Below are positions 1 to 6,453 of a DNA stretch of 8,015 bases, piece by piece. Position 1 is the first letter of the stretch. Each line of letters begins with the position of its first letter. The notes below the pieces were generated by a model, which was not told the DNA's origin, searched no databases, and saw only the letters and a program-made list of their open reading frames with translations. The stretch is from Syntrophomonadaceae bacterium (GTDB lineage: Bacteria; Bacillota; Dethiobacteria; PWVN01). The stretch is from the NCBI GenBank assembly GCA_007136165.1, contig SLHK01000041.1:1-8015 (forward strand). Reading direction: 5' to 3'. A program made the translations under genes and the position numbers.

Positions 1-138
1 AAAAGGCTTATGGAAATAGGCAGCTACCGGGGGATCCGGCACCGCCGGGGACTCCCCGTGCGGGGCCAGACCACGAAAAACAATGCCAGGACCCGAAAAG
101 GGCCCAAGCGAACTGTGGGCATTAGAAGAAGAAAATAG
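1..138 (+). CDS. rpsM: 30S ribosomal protein S13, C-terminal part (5' end outside window)
   Basis: The first 45 codons, read in frame 1, end at a TAG stop at 136-138 and give the basic C-terminal tail of ribosomal protein S13. The hallmark stretches GSYRGIRHRRGLPVRGQ and NNARTRKGPKRTVG are directly visible. S13 sits in the head of the 30S subunit, where its C-terminal tail contacts the P-site tRNA and the intersubunit bridges with the 50S. Only the last third of the roughly 122-residue protein is present, because the gene begins upstream of the window. rpsK follows after 12 nt, the normal order in the bacterial alpha operon. The protein ends IRRRK, so the lysine/arginine-rich tail appears intact. 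Identity is secure from the conserved motif and the gene order. Confidence 0.96.
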   Translation, partial: KRLMEIGSYRGIRHRRGLPVRGQTTKNNARTRKGPKRTVGIRRRK

Positions 139-150
139 AAGGGGGGATAT

Positions 151-546
151 GTGTTGGTTCGGAGAAAAACCACCCGTACCAAACGGAGGGACCGTAAGAA
201 CATTGAACACGGAATTGCCCATATCAAGTCTACTTTTAACAATACTATCATCAGTATCTCGGACCTGAAGGGCAACAGTATTGCCTGGTCCAGCGCCGGG
301 AATGTGGGTTTCAAGGGTTCCCGCAAGTCCACGCCCTTTGCCGCCCAGCTGGCGGCGGACAGCGCCGCCAAGGCGGCCATGGAGCACGGGCTGCGGGAAG
401 TGGAAGTATATGTGAAGGGCCCGGGAGCGGGCCGGGAGGCGGCCATCAGATCCCTGCAGGCCGCCGGCCTGGAAGTGAACATGATCAAGGATGTTACGCC
501 CATTCCCCATAACGGCTGCCGCCCACCAAAACGGCGGCGGGTATAA
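151..546 (+). CDS. rpsK: 30S ribosomal protein S11
   Basis: This is a 131-residue protein with the classic S11 core: KNIEHGIAHIKSTFNNTI at about residues 16-33, the central SSAGNVGFKGSRKSTPFAAQ, and the C-terminal DVTPIPHNGCRPPKRRRV. S11 forms part of the 30S platform near the mRNA exit site and contacts the 3' region of 16S rRNA. The start is a GTG at 151, preceded by the G-rich SD AAGGGGGG (139-146). The next codon, TTG at 154, is better spaced from that SD and would give 130 residues, so the exact start is uncertain by one codon. An ATG at 149 overlaps the start but is out of frame. The gene lies 12 nt after rpsM and 30 nt before rpsD, consistent with co-transcription and translational coupling. 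The length matches the usual 127-131 residues. Confidence 0.97.
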   Translation: MLVRRKTTRTKRRDRKNIEHGIAHIKSTFNNTIISISDLKGNSIAWSSAGNVGFKGSRKSTPFAAQLAADSAAKAAMEHGLREVEVYVKGPGAGREAAIRSLQAAGLEVNMIKDVTPIPHNGCRPPKRRRV

Positions 547-576
547 GAAGCGAAGCAGGAGGTGTAAGGATAAAGG

Positions 577-1203
577 ATGGCTCGTTATAAAGATTCGGTA
601 TGCAGGCTTTGCCGGCGGGAAGGAATAAAGCTTTATTTAAAAGGTGAAAGGTGCTATACGGATAAATGTGCCGTGAGCCGCCGGGCCTACGCCCCCGGCC
701 AGCACGGCCAGCGGCGGACAAAGGTCTCGGAATTCGGCACCCAGCTCAGGGAAAAGCAGAAGGCCCGCCGTATCTACGGTGTGCTGGAGAGCCAGTTCCG
801 CAAATATTTTCAGGAAGCGGACCGGCGCAAGGGGATTACAGGGGAGATTTTGCTGCAGATATTGGAAAGCCGCCTGGACAATGTGGTCTTCCGGCTGGGG
901 TTTGCCCTGTCCCGGGCCGAAGGACGTCACATGGTACGCCACGGCCACTTCAGCGTCAACGGCCGCAGGGTAGACATTCCTTCCTACCAGGTCCGTCCCG
1001 GAGACGTGATCAGTGTGCGAGAGAAGGGCAAGAAAAACGCCCGTATTAAGGAAGTGGCAGAAATCATGGAAGGCCAGGGGACGCTGGAATGGCTGGAAGT
1101 GGACAGGGAAAACCTGGCGGGCAAAGTTCTCAGGATTCCCGGCCGGGAAGAAATCGATATTCCGGTTCAGGAACACTTAATCGTGGAGCTTTATTCCCGT
1201 TAG
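577..1203 (+). CDS. rpsD: 30S ribosomal protein S4 (zinc-cysteine form)
   Basis: The 208-residue product begins MARYKDSVCRLCRREGIKLYLKG and carries Cys9, Cys12, Cys26 and Cys31. This CxxC-x13-Cx4C pattern marks the zinc-binding (C+) class of S4. The S4 RNA-binding domain covers about residues 98-160 (ESRLDNVVFRLGF..HGHFSVNGRRV). S4 is a primary assembly protein of the 30S body, binds the 16S five-way junction and helps maintain decoding accuracy. In enterobacteria S4 is the translational repressor of the alpha operon, and its position here between rpsK and rpoA is the operon arrangement rather than the separate monocistronic rpsD of Bacillus. The ATG at 577 is preceded by AGGAGGTG at 557-564, a rather long 12-nt spacing. 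The start is supported by the conserved MARY N-terminus. Length is normal for the family. Confidence 0.98.
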   Translation: MARYKDSVCRLCRREGIKLYLKGERCYTDKCAVSRRAYAPGQHGQRRTKVSEFGTQLREKQKARRIYGVLESQFRKYFQEADRRKGITGEILLQILESRLDNVVFRLGFALSRAEGRHMVRHGHFSVNGRRVDIPSYQVRPGDVISVREKGKKNARIKEVAEIMEGQGTLEWLEVDRENLAGKVLRIPGREEIDIPVQEHLIVELYSR

Positions 1204-1263
1204 GCCGCTGCCAGAGAGATCCAGTGAAAACCCATTCGGGTAAAGGAGGGCTTATAATCCATT

Positions 1264-2211
1264 ATGATAGAAATTGAAAAGCCGAAGATTGAGAGAGTGG
1301 AGGGCAATGAAGAGAACACCTACGGGAGTTTTGTGATAGAACCCCTGGAACGGGGTTACGGCATTACCCTGGGCAATTCTCTCAGGCGGATACTCCTTTC
1401 CTCCCTTCCTGGTACGGCTATTACGGCGATAAAGATTGACGGTATACTGCATGAATTCTCAACCATAGCCGGGGTGGTGGAAGATACCATAGAGATCATT
1501 CTGCACCTGAAAGAACTATCCATGAAGATCTACAGCGACGAACCCCAGACCCTAATCATTGAGAAGGAGGGGGAAGGGGAGATTTACGCCAGGGATATCA
1601 AGGTGCCGGCGGACGTGGAAGTTTTAAATCCCGACCTCTACATCGCCACCATGGAAAAGGGAGCCAGGCTGTATATGGAGATGACGGCCTCCGTGGGCCG
1701 GGGTTATGTGACTGCGGAGCGGAACAAGCAGGGTAACCAGCCCCTGGGGGTCATCCCGGTGGATTCCATCTTTACCCCCATCCGCAGGATAAACTACAGG
1801 GTAGAAGACACCCGGGTGGGGCAGATTACCGACTACGACAAGCTGACCCTGGAAGTCTGGACCGATGGCAGCATTAAACCCGATGAAGCCATCAGCCTGG
1901 GTGCAAAAATATTGAACAAGCATTTGAGCCTTTTTGTGAACCTGACGGAAAAAGTGGATGAAGTGGAGATTACCACGGAGAAAGACGAAGACGAGCGGGA
2001 GAGGGTACTGGACATGACCATCGAGGAACTGGACCTGTCCGTCCGCTCCTATAACTGCCTCAAGCGGGCCGGCATCAACACCGTGGGAGAGCTCATCAAC
2101 AAGACGGAAGACGACATGATGAAGGTCCGCAACCTGGGGAAGAAATCCTTGGAGGAAGTCCAGCAGAAGCTGGCGGAACTGAACTTTTCCCTCAAGGAAG
2201 GCCATGAATAA
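1264..2211 (+). CDS. rpoA: DNA-directed RNA polymerase alpha subunit
   Basis: This 315-residue protein matches the usual alpha subunit length. The N-terminal domain (about 1-230) nucleates core polymerase assembly and has the conserved EPLERGYGITLGNSLRRILLSSLPG (26-50) and the GRGYVTAERN stretch near 145-154. A charged, acidic linker (about 231-250) leads to the C-terminal domain, which includes LDLSVRSYNCLKRAGINTVGEL and RNLGKKSLEEVQ. Arg261 corresponds to the Arg265 of Escherichia coli that contacts the promoter UP element. The start MIEIEKPKIE fits family consensus. It is preceded by AAAGGAGGG at 1242-1250, 13 nt upstream, which is long but plausible. The gene sits 60 nt after rpsD and 25 nt before rplQ, the standard alpha-operon order, so polymerase and ribosome components are co-expressed. 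Confidence 0.98.
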   Translation: MIEIEKPKIERVEGNEENTYGSFVIEPLERGYGITLGNSLRRILLSSLPGTAITAIKIDGILHEFSTIAGVVEDTIEIILHLKELSMKIYSDEPQTLIIEKEGEGEIYARDIKVPADVEVLNPDLYIATMEKGARLYMEMTASVGRGYVTAERNKQGNQPLGVIPVDSIFTPIRRINYRVEDTRVGQITDYDKLTLEVWTDGSIKPDEAISLGAKILNKHLSLFVNLTEKVDEVEITTEKDEDERERVLDMTIEELDLSVRSYNCLKRAGINTVGELINKTEDDMMKVRNLGKKSLEEVQQKLAELNFSLKEGHE

Positions 2212-2236
2212 GTAAGCAGAAAAGGAGGGAGCAGGG

Positions 2237-2578
2237 TTGGCCAATTCAAAATTGGGGCGCACCAGCGATGCCCGTAAAGCCCTATTGCGCAACATGGTGA
2301 CTTCGCTTCTGCGTTCAAAACGTATCGAGACAACGGAAACCAAGGCCAAGGAAGCCCGCATTATCGCGGATAAAATGATTACCCTGGCCAAGCGGGGCGA
2401 CCTGCATGCCAGGCGCCAGGCCCTTGCTTATCTCTTGGATGAAGACGTGGTCAAGGACCTCTTTGAGAATCTGGCCATTAAATACGATGCCCGCCAGGGG
2501 GGCTACACCCGCATCATAAAAAAAGGCCCCCGCCGGGGCGACGGCGCCCCCGTTGTCATCCTGGAGATGGTTGAATAA
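2237..2578 (+). CDS. rplQ: 50S ribosomal protein L17
   Basis: The 113-residue protein shows the L17 signature LGRTSDARKALLRNMVTSLL (residues 6-25), followed by RIETTETKAKEARIIADKMITLAKRGDLHARRQA. It ends in the compact GGYTRIIKKGPRRGDGAPVVILEMVE found in short Firmicute L17 proteins. L17 binds 23S rRNA close to the peptide exit tunnel. The start is a TTG at 2237: there is no ATG or GTG nearby, AAAGGAGGG lies at 2221-2229 with ideal 7-nt spacing, and the resulting MANSKLGRT matches the family N-terminus. It is the last gene of the ribosomal run here. A terminator-like hairpin follows within 6 nt, so this may be the main end of the alpha-operon transcript. Confidence 0.97.
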   Translation: MANSKLGRTSDARKALLRNMVTSLLRSKRIETTETKAKEARIIADKMITLAKRGDLHARRQALAYLLDEDVVKDLFENLAIKYDARQGGYTRIIKKGPRRGDGAPVVILEMVE

Positions 2579-2583
2579 AGACC

Positions 2584-2615
2584 AAAAGGGCAGAAGCAAA
2601 GTTTCTGTCCTTTTT
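2584..2615 (+). terminator. Putative rho-independent terminator or attenuator after rplQ
   Basis: The left arm AAAAGGGCAGAA (2584-2595) and right arm TTCTGTCCTTTT (2603-2614) can form a 12-bp stem with one G-U pair around a 7-nt loop. The element ends in TTTTT (2611-2615). The T-run is partly used in the stem, and the arms are AT-rich at the base, so it may be leaky or act in both directions. It lies between rplQ and the ECF transporter genes and would reduce read-through from the ribosomal operon. Confidence 0.6.
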
Positions 2616-2650
2616 CACGTAGAAAGGTTTTAAAGGGGAGGGCGGGGGAT

Positions 2651-3475
2651 ATGATTGTGGTGCAGGATGTTTCCTTTGCCTATGAAAAGGGCGGAGAGGG
2701 AGAGCAAAAAGCCCTGGAAGAAATCAACCTCAAAGTGGCCCGGGGGGAATATATGGCCATTATCGGCCACAACGGCTCCGGTAAATCCACCCTGGCCAAG
2801 CATTTTAATGCCCTCCTGACCCCCGCTGCCGGCCGGGTTCTGGTGGACGGTATGTGCACCCGGGACAAAGACCACCTCTACCAGATCAGGCAGAGGGTGG
2901 GCATGGTCTTTCAGAACCCCGACAACCAGATTGTGGCCACCACCGTGGAAGAGGACGTGGCCTTTGGCCCCGAAAACCTGGGTCTGCCCCCCCGGGAAAT
3001 CCGGGAGCGGGTGGAGGAAGCCCTGGAACTGGTGCGGATGGCGGATATGCGCCGGCATGCCCCCCACCTCCTTTCGGGAGGCCAGAAGCAGCGGGTGGCC
3101 ATTGCCGGGGTAATTGCCATGCGCCCCCGGTGCCTGGTGCTGGACGAACCCACGGCCATGCTGGACCCCCGGGGCCGGGAAGAGGTCCTGCAGACGGTGG
3201 GCCGCCTGAACAGGGAAGAAGGCATTACCGTCATCTATATCACCCATTTCATGGAGGAGGTGCGCCGGGCCGACAGCCTGACGGTCATGGACCGGGGCCG
3301 TATTGTCTTAAAGGGGACCCCCCGCAGGGTCTTTTCCCAGGGTGACCTGCTGCAGTCCCTGGGGCTGGAAGTCCCCCCCGTTACGGAGCTGGCCCGGCGT
3401 TTGAAGATGCGGGGCCTGGATATTGCCCCGGACATCCTGGAAGTGGATGAACTGGTGGGTATGCTATGCTCTTAG
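2651..3475 (+). CDS. ecfA1: Energy-coupling factor transporter ATPase EcfA1
   Basis: This 274-residue ABC ATPase is one of the two nucleotide-binding subunits that power an ECF vitamin/metal importer at the inner face of the membrane. Visible motifs in order are: Walker A GHNGSGKST (39-47), Q-loop Gln88 in VFQNPDNQIVATTVEEDVAFGPENLGL, signature LSGGQKQR (141-148), Walker B CLVLDEP with Glu166, D-loop MLDP, and H-loop His199. The NPDNQIVATTVEEDVAFG run is typical of the A1 paralogue (CbiO1). The ATG at 2651 follows GGGGAGGG (2635-2642) with 8-nt spacing. The 72-nt gap to rplQ contains a terminator-like hairpin and no convincing promoter, so transcription is probably read-through or starts at an unrecognised site. 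The 3' end overlaps ecfA2 by 10 nt, implying translational coupling and balanced production of the ATPase heterodimer. All catalytic residues are present. Confidence 0.96.
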   Translation: MIVVQDVSFAYEKGGEGEQKALEEINLKVARGEYMAIIGHNGSGKSTLAKHFNALLTPAAGRVLVDGMCTRDKDHLYQIRQRVGMVFQNPDNQIVATTVEEDVAFGPENLGLPPREIRERVEEALELVRMADMRRHAPHLLSGGQKQRVAIAGVIAMRPRCLVLDEPTAMLDPRGREEVLQTVGRLNREEGITVIYITHFMEEVRRADSLTVMDRGRIVLKGTPRRVFSQGDLLQSLGLEVPPVTELARRLKMRGLDIAPDILEVDELVGMLCS

Positions 3476-4335
3476 AAGTTAAGGGTCTCACCCATGTTTA
3501 TATGCAGGGGACTCCCTTTGAAGTTTCGGCCCTTAAGGAGACCAACCTGCAGATTGCCAGGGGGAGCATAACGGGCATCATCGGGCAGACGGGTTCCGGG
3601 AAGTCCACCCTGGTGCAGCACTTTAACGGGCTGCTCACACCGTCAAAGGGAAGGGTATTCTTTGACGGCAGGGATATCTGGGCGGGCAAAACCCTCTTGC
3701 GGGAGGTCCGGCGGCGGGTGGGGCTCCTCTTCCAGTACCCCGAGGAACAGCTCTTCGAGGACAGGGTTTACGACGATGTGGCCTTCGGGATCAAGAACCT
3801 GAAGCTTTCCCCCGCAGAGGAGGCGGAGAGGGTCAAAAGGGCCCTTAAGCAGGTAAACCTGGATTACCAGGGGGTGAAGGACCGCTCCCCCTTCAGCCTC
3901 AGCGGCGGCGAAAAGCGGCGGGCGGCCATGGCAGGGGTACTGGTGATGAACCCCGAACTCCTGATCCTGGATGAGCCCACGGCGGGGCTGGATCCCCGGG
4001 GGCGGCGGGAAATCCTCCGGGAGATCAAGGAACTCCACAGGGAAGAAAATTTGACGGTGGTCATCGTTTCCCACAGCATGGAGGATATCGCCTGGCTGGC
4101 GGAAGACCTGGTGGTCCTTCAGGATGGGGAAATCATCCTCAAAGGGCCCCCGGAGGCGGTTTTTGCCCGGGAAGAAAGGCTCAAGGAGGCGGGCCTTTCG
4201 GTGCCGGAGGTTAACCGGGTCTTAAAGAGGCTCAAAGAAGCGGGTTTTGACCTGGAGACGGGCATCTACACGGTGGAGGAAGCGGAAGAGGAGATATGGC
4301 GGGCGGTGGGAGGTAAGAGCTGTGAGCCTCATTAA
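3466..4335 (+). CDS. ecfA2: Energy-coupling factor transporter ATPase EcfA2
   Basis: This 289-residue ABC ATPase is the partner of EcfA1. It has Walker A GQTGSGKST (40-48), Q-loop Gln90 in LLFQYPEEQLFEDRVYDDVAFG, signature LSGGEKRR (145-152), Walker B LLILDEP with catalytic Glu170, D-loop GLDP, and H-loop His203. The FQYPEEQLFE segment and the LSGGEKRR signature (rather than LSGGQKQR) are characteristic of the A2 paralogue (CbiO2). The two proteins form the heterodimeric motor that engages the cytoplasmic helices of EcfT. The ATG at 3466 lies inside the end of ecfA1, and an SD-like GGTGGGT precedes it at 3454-3460. The nearby ATG at 3461 is out of frame. The C-terminal tail is acidic (EEAEEEIW), and its last codons overlap the start of ecfT by 14 nt. 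Confidence 0.96.
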   Translation: MLLEVKGLTHVYMQGTPFEVSALKETNLQIARGSITGIIGQTGSGKSTLVQHFNGLLTPSKGRVFFDGRDIWAGKTLLREVRRRVGLLFQYPEEQLFEDRVYDDVAFGIKNLKLSPAEEAERVKRALKQVNLDYQGVKDRSPFSLSGGEKRRAAMAGVLVMNPELLILDEPTAGLDPRGRREILREIKELHREENLTVVIVSHSMEDIAWLAEDLVVLQDGEIILKGPPEAVFAREERLKEAGLSVPEVNRVLKRLKEAGFDLETGIYTVEEAEEEIWRAVGGKSCEPH

Positions 4336-5125
4336 GAGCATCACCATCGGGCAGTACCTGCCCGGGAAGTCACCCCTGCACCGCCTGGATCCCAGGCTTA
4401 AGATTATTGCCCTTATCATTTATATTATTGCAATTTTTTTTATCCGCACCTTTACCGGGTTCGGCGTGGCCTTCATCTTCACAGGTTTTCTCCTTCTCCT
4501 GGCCAAACTGCCCCTGGGCTACGTTATCCGGGGCTTAAAACCCGTCCTCTTCCTGGTGGTTTTCACCGTCATCCTCCATTTTTTTATGACCAAGGGGGGA
4601 GAGGTGCTGGTACGCCTGGGGCCCTTAACAGTGGAGTCGGCGGGGGTGAGGCTGGGGATTTTCATGAGCCTCAGGCTTCTGTTCCTGGTGGTTAATACCT
4701 CCCTCTTGACCCTTACCACCTCCCCCATCGCCCTGACGGACGGCATCGAATACCTGCTGAAGCCCTTCCGGCGGGTGGGCCTGCCCGCCCATGAGATTGC
4801 CATGATGATGACCATTGCCCTGCGGTTTATCCCCACCCTCATGGAGGAGAGCCAGAAGATTATGAAGGCCCAGATGGCCCGGGGTGCGGATTTTGAGACG
4901 GGGGGGGTCATCCGGAGGGCCCGCAGCATGGCGCCCCTTTTGGTGCCCCTCTTTATCAGCGCCTTCCGCCGGGCCGACGACCTGGCGGTGGCCATGGAGG
5001 CCCGGTGCTACCGGGGCGGGGAACACCGGACCCGGATGAAGGAGATGGCTGTCACCCCTTTGGACTACTATGCCCTGGCGGTGGTGGCAGCCTTCCTGCT
5101 CCTCATCGCCCTGGCCCGTATCTAG
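4322..5125 (+). CDS. ecfT: Energy-coupling factor transporter transmembrane protein EcfT
   Basis: EcfT is the membrane subunit that couples ATP hydrolysis by EcfA1/EcfA2 to tilting of the substrate-binding S component. I start it at GTG 4322 (267 residues), because the preceding GGGAGGT (4308-4314) is ideally placed and the N-terminus then reads VSLIKSITIGQYLPGKSPLHRLDPRLK, as in the family. The frame is open further upstream, but that part is only a shadow of ecfA2. Hydrophobic segments are visible at about 27-42, 46-62, 72-90, 111-131 and 245-265. The cytoplasmic coupling helices carry the two family motifs, ARG at 186-188 (AQMARGADFE) and, in the second position, ARC at 227-229 (AMEARCYRGG) in place of ARG. 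No S component lies in the window, so the module is probably shared by several dispersed S proteins. Confidence 0.95.
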   Translation: MSLIKSITIGQYLPGKSPLHRLDPRLKIIALIIYIIAIFFIRTFTGFGVAFIFTGFLLLLAKLPLGYVIRGLKPVLFLVVFTVILHFFMTKGGEVLVRLGPLTVESAGVRLGIFMSLRLLFLVVNTSLLTLTTSPIALTDGIEYLLKPFRRVGLPAHEIAMMMTIALRFIPTLMEESQKIMKAQMARGADFETGGVIRRARSMAPLLVPLFISAFRRADDLAVAMEARCYRGGEHRTRMKEMAVTPLDYYALAVVAAFLLLIALARI

Positions 5126-5135
5126 GGAGGAATAA

Positions 5136-5870
5136 ATGAACTATAAAGTCACCCTGGCCTATGACGGCACCCGCTACAGCGGGTTCCAGAGGCAGGAAAA
5201 CGCCAATACGATTCAGGAAGAGGTGGAAGGGGCCCTGAGCCTCATCTACGGCAGGGAGGTCAAAATCAGCGGCGCCGGCAGGACCGACAGCGGGGTCCAT
5301 GCCCGGGGCCAGGTCTTCTCCTTTACCGCCGATGAGCGGGTCCCCCTGAATTCCCTTCCCCATGCCCTGAAAGGCCTCCTGCCCCGGGATATCGTAGCCT
5401 GGAAGGCGGAGGAGGCGGCGGCGGATTTCCATGCCCGCTTTTCCCCTTCCCGGAAGGAGTACTGCTACACGGTGGATAACGGCATCTTTCCCGATGTCTT
5501 TACCCGCCGCTATGCCTATCACTTCCCCGCCCTCCTGGACCTGGAAGCTATGCAGGCGGCGGCGGGGGAACTGAAGGGATGCCGTGATTTTTCCGCCTTT
5601 CAGGGTGCCGGCAGCGATACCCGGGAGACCTTCCGCTGCCTGGATGAGGCCGGTGTCTTTCCCCGGGGGCAGTACTTGAAACTGGTCTTTCGGGCCGAAG
5701 GGTTCCTCTACAAGATGGTCCGCATCATGGCGGGGACCCTCCTTAAGGTGGGGGAGGGGAGCTTAAAGCCCGGGGACCTCCGGGATATCCTTAAGTCCCG
5801 CTGCCGGGACAGGGCGGGACCCACGGCTCCGCCCCACGGGCTGTGCCTGGAGAGGGTCATCTATGAATAA
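5136..5870 (+). CDS. truA: tRNA pseudouridine(38-40) synthase TruA
   Basis: TruA converts uridines 38, 39 and 40 in the anticodon stem-loop of many tRNAs to pseudouridine. The 244-residue protein matches the usual length. It begins MNYKVTLAYDGTRYSGFQRQ and contains the active-site motif SGAGRTDSGVHARGQV, with catalytic Asp51. Other family stretches are FHARFSPSRKEYCYTVDNG, the central CRDFSAFQGAG and the C-terminal FLYKMVRIMAGTLLKVGEG. The ATG at 5136 follows GGGAGG (5125-5130), which overlaps the ecfT stop, and the two genes are only 10 nt apart, so truA is very likely co-transcribed and coupled with the ECF genes. The ecfA1-ecfA2-ecfT-truA-rplM-rpsI order is a well-conserved Firmicute arrangement without an obvious metabolic link. 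No terminator hairpin is seen after its stop. Confidence 0.97.
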   Translation: MNYKVTLAYDGTRYSGFQRQENANTIQEEVEGALSLIYGREVKISGAGRTDSGVHARGQVFSFTADERVPLNSLPHALKGLLPRDIVAWKAEEAAADFHARFSPSRKEYCYTVDNGIFPDVFTRRYAYHFPALLDLEAMQAAAGELKGCRDFSAFQGAGSDTRETFRCLDEAGVFPRGQYLKLVFRAEGFLYKMVRIMAGTLLKVGEGSLKPGDLRDILKSRCRDRAGPTAPPHGLCLERVIYE

Positions 5871-5894
5871 GTGTTATTTTACCTGCGGTTTTCC

Positions 5895-5923
5895 TTGACA
5901 TGAAAGAACAAATTTAATAAAAT
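5895..5923 (+). promoter_or_regulatory. Sigma-A-type promoter for rplM-rpsI
   Basis: A perfect -35 box TTGACA (5895-5900) is separated by exactly 17 nt from the -10 box TAAAAT (5918-5923), which differs from TATAAT at one base. The spacer and flanks are AT-rich in an otherwise GC-rich window. Transcription would be expected to start near 5930, leaving a leader of about 77 nt before the rplM ATG. This is the best promoter in the window and gives rplM-rpsI an origin independent of truA read-through. Confidence 0.85.
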
Positions 5924-5929
5924 TACCAT

Positions 5930-5990
5930 GTAGTGTGCTCATTTCGGTTGGATTGAGCCCCGGACCGGGACAGGGCGCATGGCACATACA
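5930..5990 (+). ncRNA. Candidate structured 5' leader of rplM (L13 leader-like)
   Basis: The transcribed leader between the promoter and the SD can pair with itself. TGTGC (5934-5938) matches GCACA (5982-5986) as a closing stem. Inside it, GCTCA (5937-5941) pairs with TGAGC (5954-5958), and GCCC (5957-5960) pairs with GGGC (5973-5976). The first two stems share two bases, so the fold is either a slightly trimmed multi-branch structure or a pair of alternatives. Firmicutes are known to carry an autoregulatory L13 leader in front of rplM-rpsI, which makes this position a good candidate. I could not confirm the family consensus by eye. Confidence 0.45.
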
Positions 5991-6006
5991 AACAGGAGGG
6001 AATAGG

Positions 6007-6435
6007 ATGCGGACTTATATGGCAAAAGCCGCTGACGTGGAACGAAAGTGGTACGTTGTTGATGCCCAGAACAGAGCCTTGGGAAGGGTAGCCAGCGAGG
6101 TGGCCTCGATTCTCAAGGGAAAACATAAACCAATTTTTACCCCCCACGTGGACTCGGGGGACTTCGTCATCGTCCTCAATGCAGGAAAGGTTCTGCTCAC
6201 GGGAAACAAGGCCCAGCAGAAGTTCTACTACCGCCATTCCGGGTACCCCGGAGGCCTGAAGGCCATATCCTACGGGGAGCTCTTACAAAAGAACCCCCGC
6301 AAGGTTATGGAACTGGCGGTCAAGGGCATGCTGCCCCAGACAAAACTGGGCAGGGCCATGTTTAAAAAGTTAAAGGTATACCCGGGCAGCCGGCATCCCC
6401 ATGCTGCCCAGATGCCTGAAAAATGGGATAGTTAA
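6007..6435 (+). CDS. rplM: 50S ribosomal protein L13
   Basis: The 142-residue product has the full L13 pattern: MRTYMAKAADVERKWYVVDA, LGRVASEVASILKGKHKPIFTPHVDSGDFVIVLNA, TGNKAQQKFYYRHSGYPGGLK, and VKGMLPQTKLGRAMFKKLKVYPG near the C-terminus. L13 is an early assembly protein of the 50S subunit that binds 23S rRNA. I place the start at ATG 6007, because AGGAGGG (5994-6000) lies 6 nt upstream and the N-terminus then aligns with the usual M(R/K)T(Y/F).AK. The in-frame ATG at 6019 has no SD, and the upstream in-frame extension to 5935 falls within the leader. The gene is preceded by its own promoter and a potentially structured leader and followed 18 nt later by rpsI, the near-universal L13-S9 pair. 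Confidence 0.98.
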   Translation: MRTYMAKAADVERKWYVVDAQNRALGRVASEVASILKGKHKPIFTPHVDSGDFVIVLNAGKVLLTGNKAQQKFYYRHSGYPGGLKAISYGELLQKNPRKVMELAVKGMLPQTKLGRAMFKKLKVYPGSRHPHAAQMPEKWDS

Positions 6436-6453
6436 GGGAAAGGAGGAATATCA

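Noticed and set aside
637..1176. A 179-codon minus-strand open frame opposite rpsD
   Set aside because: It is a shadow of the well-supported S4 gene, with no motif to support an antisense protein.
1624..2391. A 255-codon open frame on the minus strand across rpoA and rplQ
   Set aside because: It lies opposite two unmistakable conserved genes, shows no recognisable domain, and is the expected by-product of GC-rich codon use.
2630..3247. A 205-codon open frame on the minus strand opposite ecfA1
   Set aside because: It is a His/Gly/Pro-rich translation of the reverse strand with no family features; ecfA1 has every ABC ATPase motif in order.
4247..4321. A 25-codon N-terminal extension of EcfT starting at ATG 4247
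   Set aside because: The extension is Arg/Trp-rich shadow translation of ecfA2. The GTG at 4322 has an ideal SD and gives the normal family N-terminus.
5935..6006. A 24-codon N-terminal extension of L13 starting in the leader
   Set aside because: The ATG at 6007 has a proper SD at 5994-6000 and matches the conserved L13 start; the upstream frame is 5' UTR.
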